From Muricea muricata (Eukaryota; Cnidaria; Anthozoa; Malacalcyonacea; Plexauridae), in contig OY979723.1 of NCBI GenBank assembly GCA_963855995.1, positions 7,879,013 to 7,943,012 of the forward strand: 64,000 bases of DNA, in the 5' to 3' direction. This document shows, piece after piece, positions 33,454 to 45,640 of this stretch. Below the pieces are notes generated by a model, which had not been told where the DNA came from, made no database searches, and saw only the letters and a program-made list of their open reading frames with translations. Within the stretch, counting starts at the first letter, position 1; every line of letters begins with the position of its first letter. The position numbers and the translations under genes are program-made.

Positions 33454-34473
33454 GTCACAATGTTACCCACAAACCTGGAAAAACCGTGCAATAACAACTT
33501 TACGATGAAGGACGCCAATCCTATAGTTTTGTACTTTAAAACATTTCTGTTATTCAACTTATTTCGGGCTTCATTAGTTTAAAATTTTTAGCATGGCTGA
33601 AAAACGTGATATTTAAATGCTTGACTTTGAAATTGCACTTAAAAACCTATTAAGCGACATAAAAATTCCTGTAACTGCAAAGTTTAGTGAGAAATATTTT
33701 AAAATAGGAATATCATAGCCATGTAAAGTTTGTAAATTTCATATATGTATTGGCATTTCATCTATGCGTATATATTAGCATACATTTTTCTACGGTATGT
33801 TAATACATATACATCCGGAGGAAATGGGTGTTCATTCAACTTTTGCAGCAGTTTATAAACTGTAGAAATTTTACATGTCCATAATATCCCTATTATACAA
33901 TATTTTTTCACTAAACTTCGCAATTATGCTAATTTTGGTCAGCTTTTTTTCAACTGTGGAGGCGATTTAACTGATTTTCATTTCTTTGCTTGTATTCAAA
34001 TTTTTGAGATCACTAAGTAGGCCTATTTAATTGACTTGCAAAGATAACACAAAAATTCAAATTAGAATTCTGTGCGAATAAAATAGACATTAAATCGTAC
34101 AGATAGTAGCTGAAAAAATCTGTTATTTTTTACCTCACCTTAATCTCTCTAGTACATCCAATTTTTATTGAATACAGCAATTTTTGAAGAGGAACTAAAG
34201 CAAACTGTGGTGTCACTACTTATTATTAATCACATACAAAGTTATTTCAAGTTTTCATTGTGAATTGGCCTGCTATACTTCATGTTTCAATGCCAAAGAA
34301 ATTTCAAAGTTAATTAATTCTAAAATTTAGTTTTCAACTTTTCATACACACTGCATGATAGAGCTATTTTTGCCCGAACGTTTGTGAATCTTTTGCCCGA
34401 ATAGCTACATCACAGAAATTTTGGGGGGAGGGGGGCAGCTGACCCCCCTGCCCCCCCGGCCCGTACGCCTATG
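33454..34473. other. hAT upstream/subterminal region
   Basis: AT-rich sequence between transposase start and right TIR, presumably containing the promoter. The last 60 bp are an almost pure C/G tract (GGGGGGAGGGGGGC, CCCCCCTGCCCCCCC). No other gene. Confidence 0.5.
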
Positions 34474-34589
34474 TATAGAGTTAAAACAAATCCACTGAAG
34501 TGCGTGACATAAGCACTAATAATAACTCTATGATAACTTGTAATGTCTTTTGTTTTACCTTGTGCTTATGCTTATGTCGCTAGTGAGGA

Positions 34590-35127
34590 CATATCTAACC
34601 CATTAACTTCACAGATTTTCCCTTGGTTTGCTTATTTATGAAAGTATGAAAGTTCAATCTCATTCACGATTTATGCGCTTAGCTAATTGCATTTACATTT
34701 GCTATCAAATGACACTTCCACTTCCCTGCAGTTGCACTTTCGTGTTGCGCATTTCCCCCTTACAAGCACAAAGCTTATTTTCTACCCTTTGTTTTTCACT
34801 TGTAGGTAAGGCTGGTTTACTGAACCATGACTTTCTGCTGAAAGAAACTTATTCCATTCGGATTTTTTTGGCTGTCACTACTACAACCATACACCGGACA
34901 GTACATGTGGCGCTTTTGGCTTGCATGCATGCTATATAGGTCCTTCCGAAACAATGCGCATTTGGAACTTGTTAGCGCCTACACGGCAACAATTTAATTG
35001 CACTACATTAGGTAGGTTGACCTCACCGCGAGAAAAAAAACATTAAAATATTTATAGCGCAAGGTGTGTCCGGTTGAATAAAGATATATTCAGAAAGTGT
35101 CGCAAAAGAATTCTGCTAATGCATTAA
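34590..35127. other. Inner sequence of the TTAA element, right of the insertions
   Basis: A 103-codon open stretch at 34628-34939 has no recognised motif. A possible acceptor TTCACTTGTAG at about 34795 could belong to the P2X7-tail-like gene, but no matching coding sequence was recognised. Confidence 0.3.
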
Positions 35128-35265
35128 GGCTGTTTTCACTAGGCGGAATTTTCCGCGCGCAGCGCAATTTTTCTTTGTTTGTGAGCTCTCAGGCAGGACT
35201 AATCGAAAAAAGACAAAGAAAAATTGCTCTGTGCGCGGAAAATTCCGCCTAGTGGAAAACAGCCT
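35128..35265. mobile_element. 138-bp foldback element with TTAA flanks
   Basis: Arms GGCTGTTTTCACTAGGCGGA ... and TCCGCCTAGTGGAAAACAGC. TTAA at 35124-35127 and 35266-35269. Same size class and target as the element at 19437-19575, with different ends. Confidence 0.8.
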
Positions 35266-36145
35266 TTAATGTGCTATTGTTTGCCCTTGTGTACTATATG
35301 CGCCTAAATAACTCTTGGTGGCAAGTGTTAGTGAAAGTCCACACATGATTTAAATCGCTTCCTTTACCCTTCAAGAATTAGATTTAGGTGCACACTTGTA
35401 ATGCACTAATGTGTTGCTGTTGTCTTTACCGGCATCATTTATGCCTAAATGACCGCTTTCAGACTCGGCGGTCAGATCGGTGAAAACCCACACAAGATTT
35501 CCTATTCCAGTATATGTCAGTCTTTTGTAAACAATTCGGCATATTGGGTACAAACACCGCTATATGTTACATATTGTCACCTATGCCTATGAGTGTTCCA
35601 TATTTAAAGCGATATTTCTAGTATAGAATTACATATAGTATGTATCAAGGAATTAATACTTGTTTTTTAACGATATCTGCAATATGGCACTAATAAATCA
35701 TTTGAAATACATGAAAATTTGTGCATTTAGTACATAGACTGACGCCCCGCATGGGGTGAGGGTCTCGATGCGTTTAACAGTTCTGATACACGCGTTTATT
35801 CAAAATAATGTTAGAAGAATATTTAGAGGATAGTAATACATGTTTATTGCACAATTACACAATTGTATTTGATCTGCACCTTGTACGCCTTGGCAAAATG
35901 TTCTTTAGAACGTAATATAAATTATATTATCAAATTCCGCTTACCCTACTAATGACGTCACAAATGTATTCCAGCATAAATTAGCATAAGGCACTATTTT
36001 CAAAATGGCGGCCGTACGAACAACATTTCTATCAATTTTCTCAGCAACTGAATGTGCTGGACACACGAAAATGCGAAATTAAGTATTCTATCGGTAAGTC
36101 TAATAGATATAAGGAATAAAAATTTTGGCTGCCAATATCCTTTAA

Positions 36146-37485
36146 GAAAGATTTGACACTAAGGTATATATTAGGACAACATGCGCAATAGAGTTACAAT
36201 TGGTTGGCCGAATTCTTCAAATTGGGTCAGAAGTTGTTTAACTCAATAGACTAGGAACAAAGATTGTTTTGCTTCTTCCTCTTCCTGCAAAGCTTGTTAC
36301 CGCGAAATATCACCTATAAGCAGGGCGTTACCGAGATGTGGTATCTCTAATTCGGTCGAAACTACTCAAACACCGTGGTGCATTATGCGTGATTTTTTGT
36401 GCATATTGCAGTGGAGCCCTGCCGTATTACGACCTTGTTAATTAATACCACCACGGTATATTCTAGCAACTTTTTGCAAAGTCCGCCACTAATACGACCA
36501 CTAGGCTGGCAATTCGACCAACGACCACCTTTTGATGTCCCACCCACTAATACGACTCCTGAACATGCCAAGTAGCCGTATGAGCAAAAAGTAAGCACAC
36601 ATAGGTCTTACGGCAGGAATAAAATCTTTGACCGAGCGATCTTGAACAAACATGTCGATCATATATAGCGCCACTTTAACCAACTTTACTATTGATATTA
36701 TATTTTGCCTATATTATTTTCATTGCATTTTCTTCCTGACAAGACCTGGTGATGTTCAAGTGATGATTTGAATAGCATATACCTACTAGTCAATCCATTC
36801 AGGAACTATCGGATGGTTGTTTTGTTGCCCAAGACACGAGATCTTTTGCCTTCCGTGTCTGTAGGTTGGGGGAGAATTTAAAAGCCAAAAATATAACTTA
36901 ATGGGGAAAGTCAGAAGATAAATGAAATTTCATGTAGTTCACTTCGCTTCTCTCGCCTCTCTTTCGCGTCCTTTCAGTCTCTTCTTACAGTCTCCTTTGC
37001 GCATCGCTTCTGCTTATAATGAACTATGGGACCCACTCTGATGCAAACATTGTCCAAATTTCGTATCTTAATTTTCGAACTGTTTTTGAACTGACTGAAC
37101 TCCGGTTTATATTTATTTACGAGCAAAGCAAACCAGACAAATATAATATATTCGGTTAGTAAGTCATATTTTACAATCATGGCAGCTCAAAATGTAAACT
37201 TAGAGTGTCTTTACGTTAAGGGATGTGACCCCTCTTTGAACAAAACTCATGAGCAAAACACAAAGGAAATCACACCCGTGGCAGTGTCTTTATATGCGAT
37301 GAAAGCACACACGTGTATTTTCACAAAACTTTTGCCTCGATTTTCTCGGCTTATACAATATCTACTTTGAAAATTCTTTCGCAAACACACTGACACAATG
37401 GGCATAAAACGGATCGTTTTTGAAACAATTTAAAATACTCGCAATTCGTGCGAGAATTTTTCACTATAGTACTTACACTCTTAGA
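36146..37485. other. Mostly unassigned; one decayed pogo/Tigger-like end
   Basis: 36409-36570 contains CAGTGGAGCCCTGCCGTATT and several ATACGAC(C/T) repeats, reminiscent of Tigger/pogo-type termini, but no partner end. No protein recognised in the remainder. Confidence 0.35.
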
Positions 37486-37820
37486 ACTTAAATAACACAC
37501 CAAGGTGTGTTTTAGTACACACCAAGGTGTGCAATTTTAATACATCTTTTTACGCGTGTTATTAGAAAACACGCTAAGGTGTGTAAGAAAATATATCAAG
37601 GTGTGTACGAAAACACATCAAGTTGTGTACAAAGACACACCTTATTTTTACACACCTTGATTTACACGTCTTTGGAAAATACAAGGTGTGTTACAAAATA
37701 CACCTTTTCCATGAAAACACGTCATGATGTGATCCGCAACACACCACGCGCAATCTTGAGAAACACCAGCTAGGTGTGTTTGATAGCGCACCTTATTTAG
37801 TGTGTTACAAAACACACATT
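37486..37820. repeat. Cluster of AGGTGTG / CACACCAAGGTGTG motifs
   Basis: Eight AGGTGTG cores (six plus, two minus strand) and two CACACCAAGGTGTG palindromes lie in about 310 bp, spaced irregularly at 17-80 bp. Between them are AAAACAC and TACAAA stretches. The arrangement could be a decayed short-unit tandem repeat or a dense array of T-box-type half sites (consensus AGGTGTGA). Confidence 0.6.
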
Positions 37821-38584
37821 CATAAAACATAAAACATAAATACTTTTATGTAAATGTTGTTTGCCATGATCATATTCACGCACGTACTGTTAATTTCAAT
37901 TTATGCAAACGTGGCGACTCGGAATATCGTGCTAATATTGCATTATCTGGGTGTGTTGCGAATAATACAGACAAAATATTTTTGAATATCTTGTGATTTC
38001 GTCGTGTATCGAATCTATGTGGAACTACGATTTTACATTTATACGGCTACCAGATAAAAATTTCGATCTGGGACATGTAAATTTATGTCCAGCCCCATCC
38101 AGAGATCAGTGGCAGTACGTACTGGTCGCGGAAAGCTGGACTCGACTCCTCCATATTTTTCAAATTTCAGTACGAATGGTTTACACTCTGGTTTACACTC
38201 TGGTTTACACTCGGGTTTTACAGCGAAATAAAGTATTGATAGATGATAAAATAACGCCACTTATGTAACGAAGGACGACGTAAACGTCAGGTAAGCATAT
38301 TCTTTCGTTTTTTACATAAATAAAGCAATTTTAACGTAAATATTTACTTTCTATAGTGATTTTATAACTCAACAAGTTTGCATTTAAAATTTAAATTTGG
38401 CGCGATATTTGGAAATAAATCGATGTAAATACGTTTCCATTATTTTCCTTGATGCATAGCATTTAGTGCAATTTTGTTAACCTGTTTTTAGTGTACTGGC
38501 AAGGTTCATTTACTGTTTATAGATTATATTGTCTTAATAATATTGCCGGATTGGGTCATGTTGCAATTTGGCCATATACATAGT
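37821..38584. other. No gene; short tandem repeat at 38180-38220
   Basis: Three to four units of GTTTACACTCTG at 38180-38220. The remainder shows nothing recognisable. Confidence 0.5.
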
Positions 38585-38740
38585 AAAATAGAATAGAATA
38601 GATTAGAAGATGCTTTAATCAAACTCACTTATTTACATCTATAAATCAAAACAGAACAGAAAAGTGAGAATGATAAGGGATCAGCGAACGGACACAAAGT
38701 CCCAACTAGGCAAAGCCCTTACAAAAATTAGAACAAATAC
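38585..38740 (-). repeat. LINE-type 3' tail ending in (ATTCT)n
   Basis: On the minus strand, GCCTAGTTGGGACTTTGTGT is followed by a TTAAAGCATCTTCTAATC-like end and short (TATTCTATTC) repeats at 38588-38605. CR1/L2-type LINEs end in such microsatellites. Only the tail is present; the family assignment is inference. Confidence 0.4.
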
Positions 38741-40553
38741 TATTGACCAACAATATAAACATTGAAGGTAATGTTGCAGGAAACAACCCTATTACCAAAA
38801 AAAGGTCCTAGTAAAGTAAGAGGGCAAGCAAGATGCTTTTTTTTACCCTGTTGCAAGCCAAAGCCGAAAGTTGTTTCCCATAGCCATTAGCCACAGCTAT
38901 ATGACCACAGCTCAGAGCCCTAGACTTAAAAATTAATGACTCACCACTTAATAGCCATTTTCTACTTTCTTAAGCTGGTAATATTAATAATTTGTGAATG
39001 TGCATGTTACATTTCAGCTTTTGCATTCATAAAATCTGATGTGCTAACTGAATATCTGACACTTTTCTGGTTGGATTTGCTCATAAATAAGCATAAACCA
39101 TAGTTTCAAAAGATGGGAAACTTGGACAATGTTTACATTTGTGGGTCCCTATTGCCATGAGCCGAACAAATGTTTTATAGTTCAAGCAGTTTCATTAGTG
39201 TTCGAACTATTTCATTTAAGATTTGTCATGCATTATGTCATGCACCAACAAAAAACTGTTGTTGTAGGGATTTATAATTTTGAGTGGCAGTAAAAAATAT
39301 TGGCTGCAATGATTGCTCTTAATATATGACATATATACTTATGCTAGTGCAGGCTTACAAAATTTTCATAGTGAAGTCAAAGCAACTCATGCAAGCCTTG
39401 GTTAAACATGTTTAAACTAGTTGGATCAAATGATGCAAGGTTTGGTTAATTGGATGCAAGGTATTCAGCCTTGGAAAACATAGAGTTCCAGTAAGCTCCG
39501 TTCCACAGTATTTGAACAGTTTTTTAAAATATATGTGACAATTGAATATTTCAAACTCTACCATATATTATATTCTTATTTTATAGTATTCATGTATACA
39601 TATTTATACACATTCAATATAGACCTAAGACTTTGAATTGTGCCACTTGTATGAAATGCATGTCAGGGCTTGCAAAATTTTGAAAAAAGTGGTTGTCTTT
39701 GGGGCAGGCAACGTTGACAATCACTTGCCCATATTATATTAGATAAAAATTTTAAAAAATGAAATTATAAAGCACAGAAACAAAACAGTGTTTAGTCATG
39801 AAAACACAAATATGCCCTTCGAGACATTGTCAAGAGATTTTAGTTGCTCAACACAAATTTTTAGTTCCCTGGGACATCAGATAGGCAATTTTGCAAGCGT
39901 TGATACATTTGTGTGAGGCAACAAGAAAACTGATTCATCAAATTACAACCAAAATAATCTTGAAAAAGACAGTAACCAAAACAATGGACCAGTTATTCTT
40001 TGGTTCTTATATCGAAATACGTTTTTGTTAAACAACCAAATGAACTAATGTAGATTCAAATGCCTTTATTAACTGCATTAATATTGACCTCACCAGTGCT
40101 CCTCTGCAAGATGTGATATCAGTACAGTATATTATGTCTTTGACACATCCTACTGTGATGTTATAGTTGTGGTGCTGTCCTTTTTGCAAGATATAGTTTT
40201 CAAGTGCAGTGAGCAGTGAGGATGCTTAGCAGAGAAGTGCTTAGCGTATATAATATATAGTATAATAATAACATATATACATATAGACGTGGCAAATAGG
40301 ATAAATAAGTAAATAATAACATCCAAAAAAGTTAGATATCTCGACAAGGAAGAGAGTCACAAAAATTCTACCAAAGAAGTTAATGTTGTCAGTTTAACTG
40401 ATCGTTGCAATGCAATCAATCAAATGTTAAAGAAAATTTCGTTACATGAATACTTTAAACTAAAGGATTTAAATTCCAGTTTCGAAACGAAAACTATGTA
40501 TATCAGAATAAGAGCAAAATTAACAACACCAGAGTAAAACAATACCACGATGA
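38741..40553. other. No recognisable gene or repeat structure
   Basis: AT-rich; short open frames without domain features. I see nothing specific. Confidence 0.4.
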
Positions 40554-41274
40554 TTAACGGTTTCCTGATAAACGGTTGTTCAACTCCGCAGCCATTTGAC
40601 GGATATCCTCAACCATCTTTTTTTCATGATCGTTGAATCTGTCAGAAATTGGCAATCCGAGATCGATCAATGGCGGGTGCGCAGCATCTTTTCTACATCA
40701 TACAGCATTTTAAAAAATACCGGTTTGTATTTATCTGTCCAACCAAACTCATCTACCAGATCATTCCACCTTTTGTTGGTTTCTTCACCTTCTGGTGTAT
40801 CTCCATTTTCCCGCAACCACTTCATCAGGTTTGAAAATATTCTGCGGTCTTACAGGTATGTGCTAAACTTTCTAGGTGGATAAATGTAACAAGCAAGGTC
40901 CTTCTCAAAGTTGTGGGATGTCTGTCCTGTGTGAAGGTCTGATTTCATCTTCATTAGTTCGGTTTGTTGGGATTGTGTTAATTCGAGTTTATTTTGCGTA
41001 TGATTGAGTTGTATTCGCATTTCTTCCATATAGCTTTCTAAACGGGTGAATCGATGTGAAATATCAGCGTCCCTTTCTTGTTCTACCGTTATCATTTCGT
41101 CAGCTTTTTTTTGGGTGATTTTCAATTCGCCTTTTAGATCTTTACTTGTGCTTTTTCTTCTGGAAACGCTCTGTGACTGGCCATATATTGTATAATATCG
41201 TCAATGTGTTGAGCATAATTCACATGGGTCGTGATCCGGTCACGTATTTCCATTGCACGGTCAAGCAGCTTCAT
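40554..41274 (-). pseudogene. Unrecognised coiled-coil protein gene, frameshifted
   Basis: Starts MKLLDRAMEIRDRITTHVNY at 41274. A 1-bp shift near 41135 leads into a heptad-rich segment (RFTRLESYMEEMRIQLNHTQ ... 41060-40940), predicted coiled coil. A stop at about 40850 is followed, in two further frames, by coherent protein-like sequence: MKWLRENGDTPEGEETNKRW, LVDEFGWTDKYKPVFFKMLY, then PPLIDLGLPISDRFNDHEKK and a stop at 40554. The length would be about 240 residues. I do not recognise the family; the fluent sequence across frames suggests a once-real gene or transposon ORF, now broken in about three places. Confidence 0.55.
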
Positions 41275-42636
41275 TTATATAGAATGCAACATACCACAAC
41301 TTTCAGTTAACTCCAGTTAATCCAAGCGATTTCTAAAAAGCGGAATACTATCTTGCAATTCGCACGCGGAATGGGCTGCGGAATCATGACTGTGATTAAT
41401 GGCGAGACGAATAAAATTTCGAGACATGTATTTCTCTTGGGCGCGTTCTAAATTTTATTTGAAACATACGTATAAAATTTTACTATTAGGACACTATTAC
41501 CGATAATCAGTAAACGTTGTTTAGTGAGCGCTCATGGAACCGTGAGCGTAATTGTGGTACGTGTTGGCGATCAAGCGATGAGACGAGGAGTGTGCGCATT
41601 CTATATCTATATTATGTCTATGGCTTTTACGTACATATATGTTAAACTGCCTGGCAAATTATATATAATGACAATTTGTACTCACTATATTCCAGTTGCA
41701 AACGTCTCTGATTTCAAATTCTGCGATGGTGGGATTCAGCCACTTCTATTTTTTATCTCGACCAGTGGGTATATAAATTTGGCTACCAATTAGCTGCAAA
41801 ATTAAAAAGATTTATTGATTACATTTTTCAATGAACTATTGATTAGAACATTATTTCAAGAAATCAATGACACAACAGACGCTTGATCCCTAATCAGAAA
41901 AAACATTCAGCGACTAATAAAAATATAGTAAAATCCGGGCAGATGGTATGCGGTAATTAAAATATCTGTCGTATATACTTGACGGAGGCTAGAAAACAAT
42001 GTGTTGTGTCTATATTTTAACCTATATAACGTATGATTATTTCAGGTAAGTTCGAAGATATTTATGATTGCCTACAGAATCAACTCACAGCTTTTTTGGT
42101 ACACTGCCCCAGCGAGTATAGGTTGCGGCTTCAGTTGTGGATTGCAGATGCAGGACAGATCTCCACAGATAGCCACAAAATTGAATATTAATGACTTACT
42201 GAGTTTTCATGTAGGTCCACAAGGTTCCTGCCAATTTTCACCCTAATTTTTCATAAATGACCCTGCGTTTTAGACAAAAATTAGGAAATTTGAAACCGCA
42301 ACGTTTGTTGTTTGCACATGGAGATCGCTACTGTATTTATTAGAAGTGATGCTTACTTTCCAACCACGTTTTCAGTTCACCTCGCAGGACGCGGCACTTG
42401 CCGTGTTTGGCTTAATATTAATGATGCTGCGAAATTTATAATAATATCCACGAATCTAGAATCAATACCTGTTACCTTCGGGCGAGAATTCGGGTACGTC
42501 AAAACGCAGGAACTTGCTCAAGAGATTGATTTTATAAAATCGAATAAAATTAGAGAGTTTGGTAGAAATACTAAACTATGAATAGGGAGTGAACCCAAGT
42601 GTTGCTGTTTAATTCTTTGTGAGAGACAACGCTACT
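41275..42636. other. No recognisable gene
   Basis: Several short open frames (for example 42312-42581, 89 codons) have no domain or composition support. Confidence 0.4.
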
Positions 42637-43830
42637 CTACTTGACTATGATGTTTATACAGATAGGGTGTATAAAACTGGTAGACCTTTGGACAGTTTGC
42701 TTTGCTACAAGTTTGTTATAGATCTTCGAGATCTCAGTTTTGGATATTGGGGAGATTCTAGTTATTTTCCAAGCGTCTGGAAATATGTTCATGTTAATAC
42801 TGTCATTTACTATCTTTGTTAAAGGGCCTGCTAAATCAGTGGCCACCAATTTAATAAAGTTTGCAGCAATTTTATCAAGTTCTGTTTAACAATCTGATCG
42901 CATCTTCATAATCTCTTGATAGAATTCATTCTGACTGACGTTACGAATGAAAATCTGTCATCTGTTAATGAGAAAAGCAGTCCAATCTTCAGGACTGGCT
43001 GTGGTTTCGTGTGCCTTCTTTCTCAGGTGATGTCTTCAGCCGACAATGTTTGACTGTTATCCGTTTTAAGCCAGGTAGCTTGTGGCCACGTAACTTTTAC
43101 ACACTTTCATGAAGCATGCATGTCTAGGCATTCAGTAAATAGCTTTTCAAGAACATCTAGTTGATAATTCGGATCATCGAAAGAATAAACCAAGTGCAGA
43201 GGCATATGGAGAAGATCTTTTGAAATGCATTGCATGGAATCGAATGTTTTCTGATTTCATGTTTCTGATGTACTGTAAATGCAGTTGAAAACGCTCTGCT
43301 CGTATGTTAATACATGGCTTATCTGTCACCGTGATCGCTGACAGTGGTAAACGAACCTTTTCTCTGTTAATTGGAAATAATATAATCAATCGGCGTTTGC
43401 GAGTTTCTGGTTACTCGAGTTGGCTTTTCAACATGTTGGTAAAGTTTAAACGATTCAAATAGGTCTTTGTACTGCTTTACAACTGGATCATTTTTTTTTC
43501 ACTGAACAAAAATTTATGTCTGCGGTTAAGATAAGCAAGCCCTTCCAATTGACACATAAGTGACTTTGAGCTAGCAGTTATTGGACATAGTAAACCAGTC
43601 CTTCTGGGGCAATATTTTCGCTGATCGATGGAAAACGCAAAGTAACAACTTAAACAGTTAAACTGTGCTTATTTTTTTTCTTGAAACTCTAGCCACATGT
43701 TCTGAAGTTCAGGATTTGGGCATTCAATGTCCAGACGACATTTTGATTTACACCACCTCTCCTTACACTTTTGCGCTTTCGATATTCTAAAGTATATCCA
43801 GGCATAGAAGCATAATTTAATAACTGTTTA
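42637..43830 (-). pseudogene. LINE (CR1/L2-like) endonuclease-RT fragment
   Basis: Minus strand, in order: degraded endonuclease motifs (LNAQILNF-type and RRGGVNQN near 43720-43790), PTRVTRNSQTPIDYI (about 43425-43385), the end of the LINE apurinic endonuclease. The inter-domain region follows (DDPNYQLDVLEKLFTECLDM near 43170-43110; HETTASPEDWTAFLINR near 43005), then the RT start DLAGPLTKIVNDSINMNIFP, DAWKITRISPISKT (42837-42735). Numerous frameshifts, and internal deletion between the linker and RT. Ends at about 42637; no RT palm. Confidence 0.75.
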
Positions 43831-44706
43831 ACCATGTCTCACTCAGTTTGAAGGCATTAAGTTGATAGCGCTTTACAGTTACAAGGATCTCATTCAGGGT
43901 TAATTTCATACTTTGTGTGTTTAAATAGAAAATTCGAAGTTGGTTGATGTACTTTCTAGGACTACTTGATGTTTGTCACTATCGGAGGGAAGATAATTAT
44001 TTGAATTTCTATTTGTTGTATCTGATTCTCCTTTCAAGTTATGTCCGTGAAAAGGTAGTAGTTCAGTTGTCGGAGACTTTCGTGTTTATTAAGGAACGTT
44101 AGACATTATATAATCATTTAGAGTTCGCGTATATATAGTAATCCAATATTATAATCATTATTAACATATAGATGTATTTAGTCAAATTAGCGTAAATGTG
44201 GGAACGAAAATGCATCGTAATAATCTAGGACCTTCGTAACCACACACAAACATGAAATAGCAATGGATTATCTAAGGCGCAGTCGGAACTTATGCGTAGA
44301 GACTTGGTGAATTTGCATATTTTCCGTAGAGAACTTGCGTCAGAAACCACAATGACTGCTCAATCATTTAGTATAAAAATAGCCTGTAAATGATAGTTAA
44401 ACACATTAGAAAAACCATTAGGGGAAGATCGTTGGATCAAACGCTAGCTTAGAACAACAGTTCGCTAGTAAGCTTATTGATTGTAACCGGATACCGTATA
44501 ACAGATACGATATAATCTCAGGCTATATAATCTAATGTCAACGTGACCTGTGAACTTTTACATTACACTTTATTAAACGTATATACTGTGTGATCGTTAT
44601 TTTAAGTTGTTGGGCGAAGCAAAAGGAGGCAATCCCCAACACAGTAAATACACATTGAGGGCATATGCATTGCAGAGGTATTCATCATTTAATTATCTTC
44701 ATGTGA
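43831..44706. other. Unassigned; possible solo LTR at 44095-44642
   Basis: The block 44095-44642 starts near CGTTAGACATTATATAATC, contains a TATATATAG box and ends GGAGGCAATCCCCAACA. That resembles a Ty3-type solo LTR with mutated first base, but no target duplication was found. Confidence 0.3.
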
Positions 44707-44714
44707 AGTGCAAC

Positions 44715-45640
44715 CATTGAACTATAATAGATCTGGAAGGATAACTTCAGTGTTTTGAACCTATGATTGGCTGAAGCAGACGCGCTTGAAATTTAACATT
44801 AAAAAAAACTGGGGGAGGTCGGATTTGGTTTTCGAGGTGTGAGAATTTTTCCACAAGTTTGTATTCGAGCAAAAATTGGCAAGAAATACACGGGTTTTGT
44901 CGGAAGACATGATTGTTCAGGATTCAGACCAGGTTTCCTGTTTATTTCCAACTGTCTTACACCTATCTGCAGCAAAAAGTGAGCATTTTGACTAAATATT
45001 TTGAAAAAGTCATAAATGTTTGTACAACATGTCAAAGAAAACTTTGCTCTTGAGCTTATAAAAAATATGTAATGAAACCTTTAGACAGTCCCAAACTTAT
45101 TTTGCAGTGAACGCCAGGTATTTCTCTTTATCCTGAACCTTTAACCCTTGCTTTAAACCTTTCAAAACATGAAGAAATTGATGTTTTTTGAGTGGTGTTA
45201 TTTTCCGCTTCGCAAACCGACCGACTTTAGTATAAACAATATTTATTAAATGCATTTTTTTTCAACCCTAAAACGTTCAATCTTCTTGAAACTTTCGCAT
45301 ACGGATGTATTTTGCATGGAGTTAAATCATTCCTGTGGTTTCGCGTTTTAGTTCTTACTTGAACTTTCAAAAACTCAGAAAAAGTAGCCAAAATCTGGCG
45401 GATTTTTCGTAATTTCCGTCTTTGCTTCAACATTTTTCCGTGATAGTACGATTTTTGTCAAATTTTACAACATATTATATAAATTCAACTGTCATGGTTT
45501 AAATATTTGTGAATGTTAGAGATCTGTTAGTTGATTTAAATAAAGAATTTTACTGATACAAAAATGATATTTTTTTAACGAAATCTGCTCCCCCCCCTTC
45601 CCGGACTTATCGTTCCAGATCTATTCAGTATAGTTCAATG
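44715..45640. mobile_element. 926-bp non-autonomous hAT-like element
   Basis: Ends CATTGAACTATA ... TATAGTTCAATG, followed on the inside by AGATCTGGAA / TTCCAGATCT. Flanking 8-bp repeats AGTGCAAC at 44707-44714 and 45641-45648 are identical. No transposase; open frames inside have no domain. Confidence 0.8.

Larger units (their letters stand above)
30554..34473 (-). mobile_element. hAT transposon, near-complete, perfect 8-bp duplication
   Basis: Ends CATAGGCGTACGGGC (30554) and GCCCGTACGCCTATG (34473), with G/C runs just inside. Flanks TATAGAGT at 30546-30553 and 34474-34481 are identical. It encodes one transposase on the minus strand, interrupted by only one frameshift and one stop, which suggests a fairly recent insertion. 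About 0.7-0.9 kb of non-coding AT-rich sequence lies between the gene start and the right end. Confidence 0.95.
30290..34589. mobile_element. Foldback element (CACTAGCGACATAAGC ends) split by the hAT transposon
   Basis: Left end TCCTCACTAGCGACATAAGC (30290) and right end GCTTATGTCGCTAGTGAGGA (34589) are inverted copies. Without the hAT insertion the element is about 370 bp. Both arms contain repeated CATAAGCAT motifs. Target duplication not evident. Confidence 0.75.
29217..36141. mobile_element. TTAA-flanked TIR element (Kolobok-like) carrying a P2X7-tail-like gene and nested transposons
   Basis: Ends AGGGTATTGGCAGCCAAAAT (29217) and ATTTTGGCTGCCAATATCCT (36141) match at all but one base over 27 bp. 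TTAA lies directly outside both (29213-29216, 36142-36145). Farther inside, the inverted similarity continues (GTGACGTCATTAGTAGGGTA at 29411 and its inverse near 35943; CCGCCATTTTGAAAATAGT and its inverse near 35993). TTAA duplication with an AGGG start fits Kolobok better than piggyBac. No transposase of its own was found; about 4.3 kb of its length is later insertions. Confidence 0.75.

Noticed and set aside
36409-36570. Tigger/pogo transposon
   Set aside because: Only one end-like segment with ATACGACC repeats; no partner end, target duplication or transposase.
42312-42581. 89-codon plus-strand open frame
   Set aside because: No domain, no splice support, and composition like other chance frames; it does not extend.
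44095-44642. Solo LTR of a Ty3-type element
   Set aside because: The end sequence is suggestive but the first bases are not TG and no 5-bp duplication was found, so it is only mentioned as a possibility.
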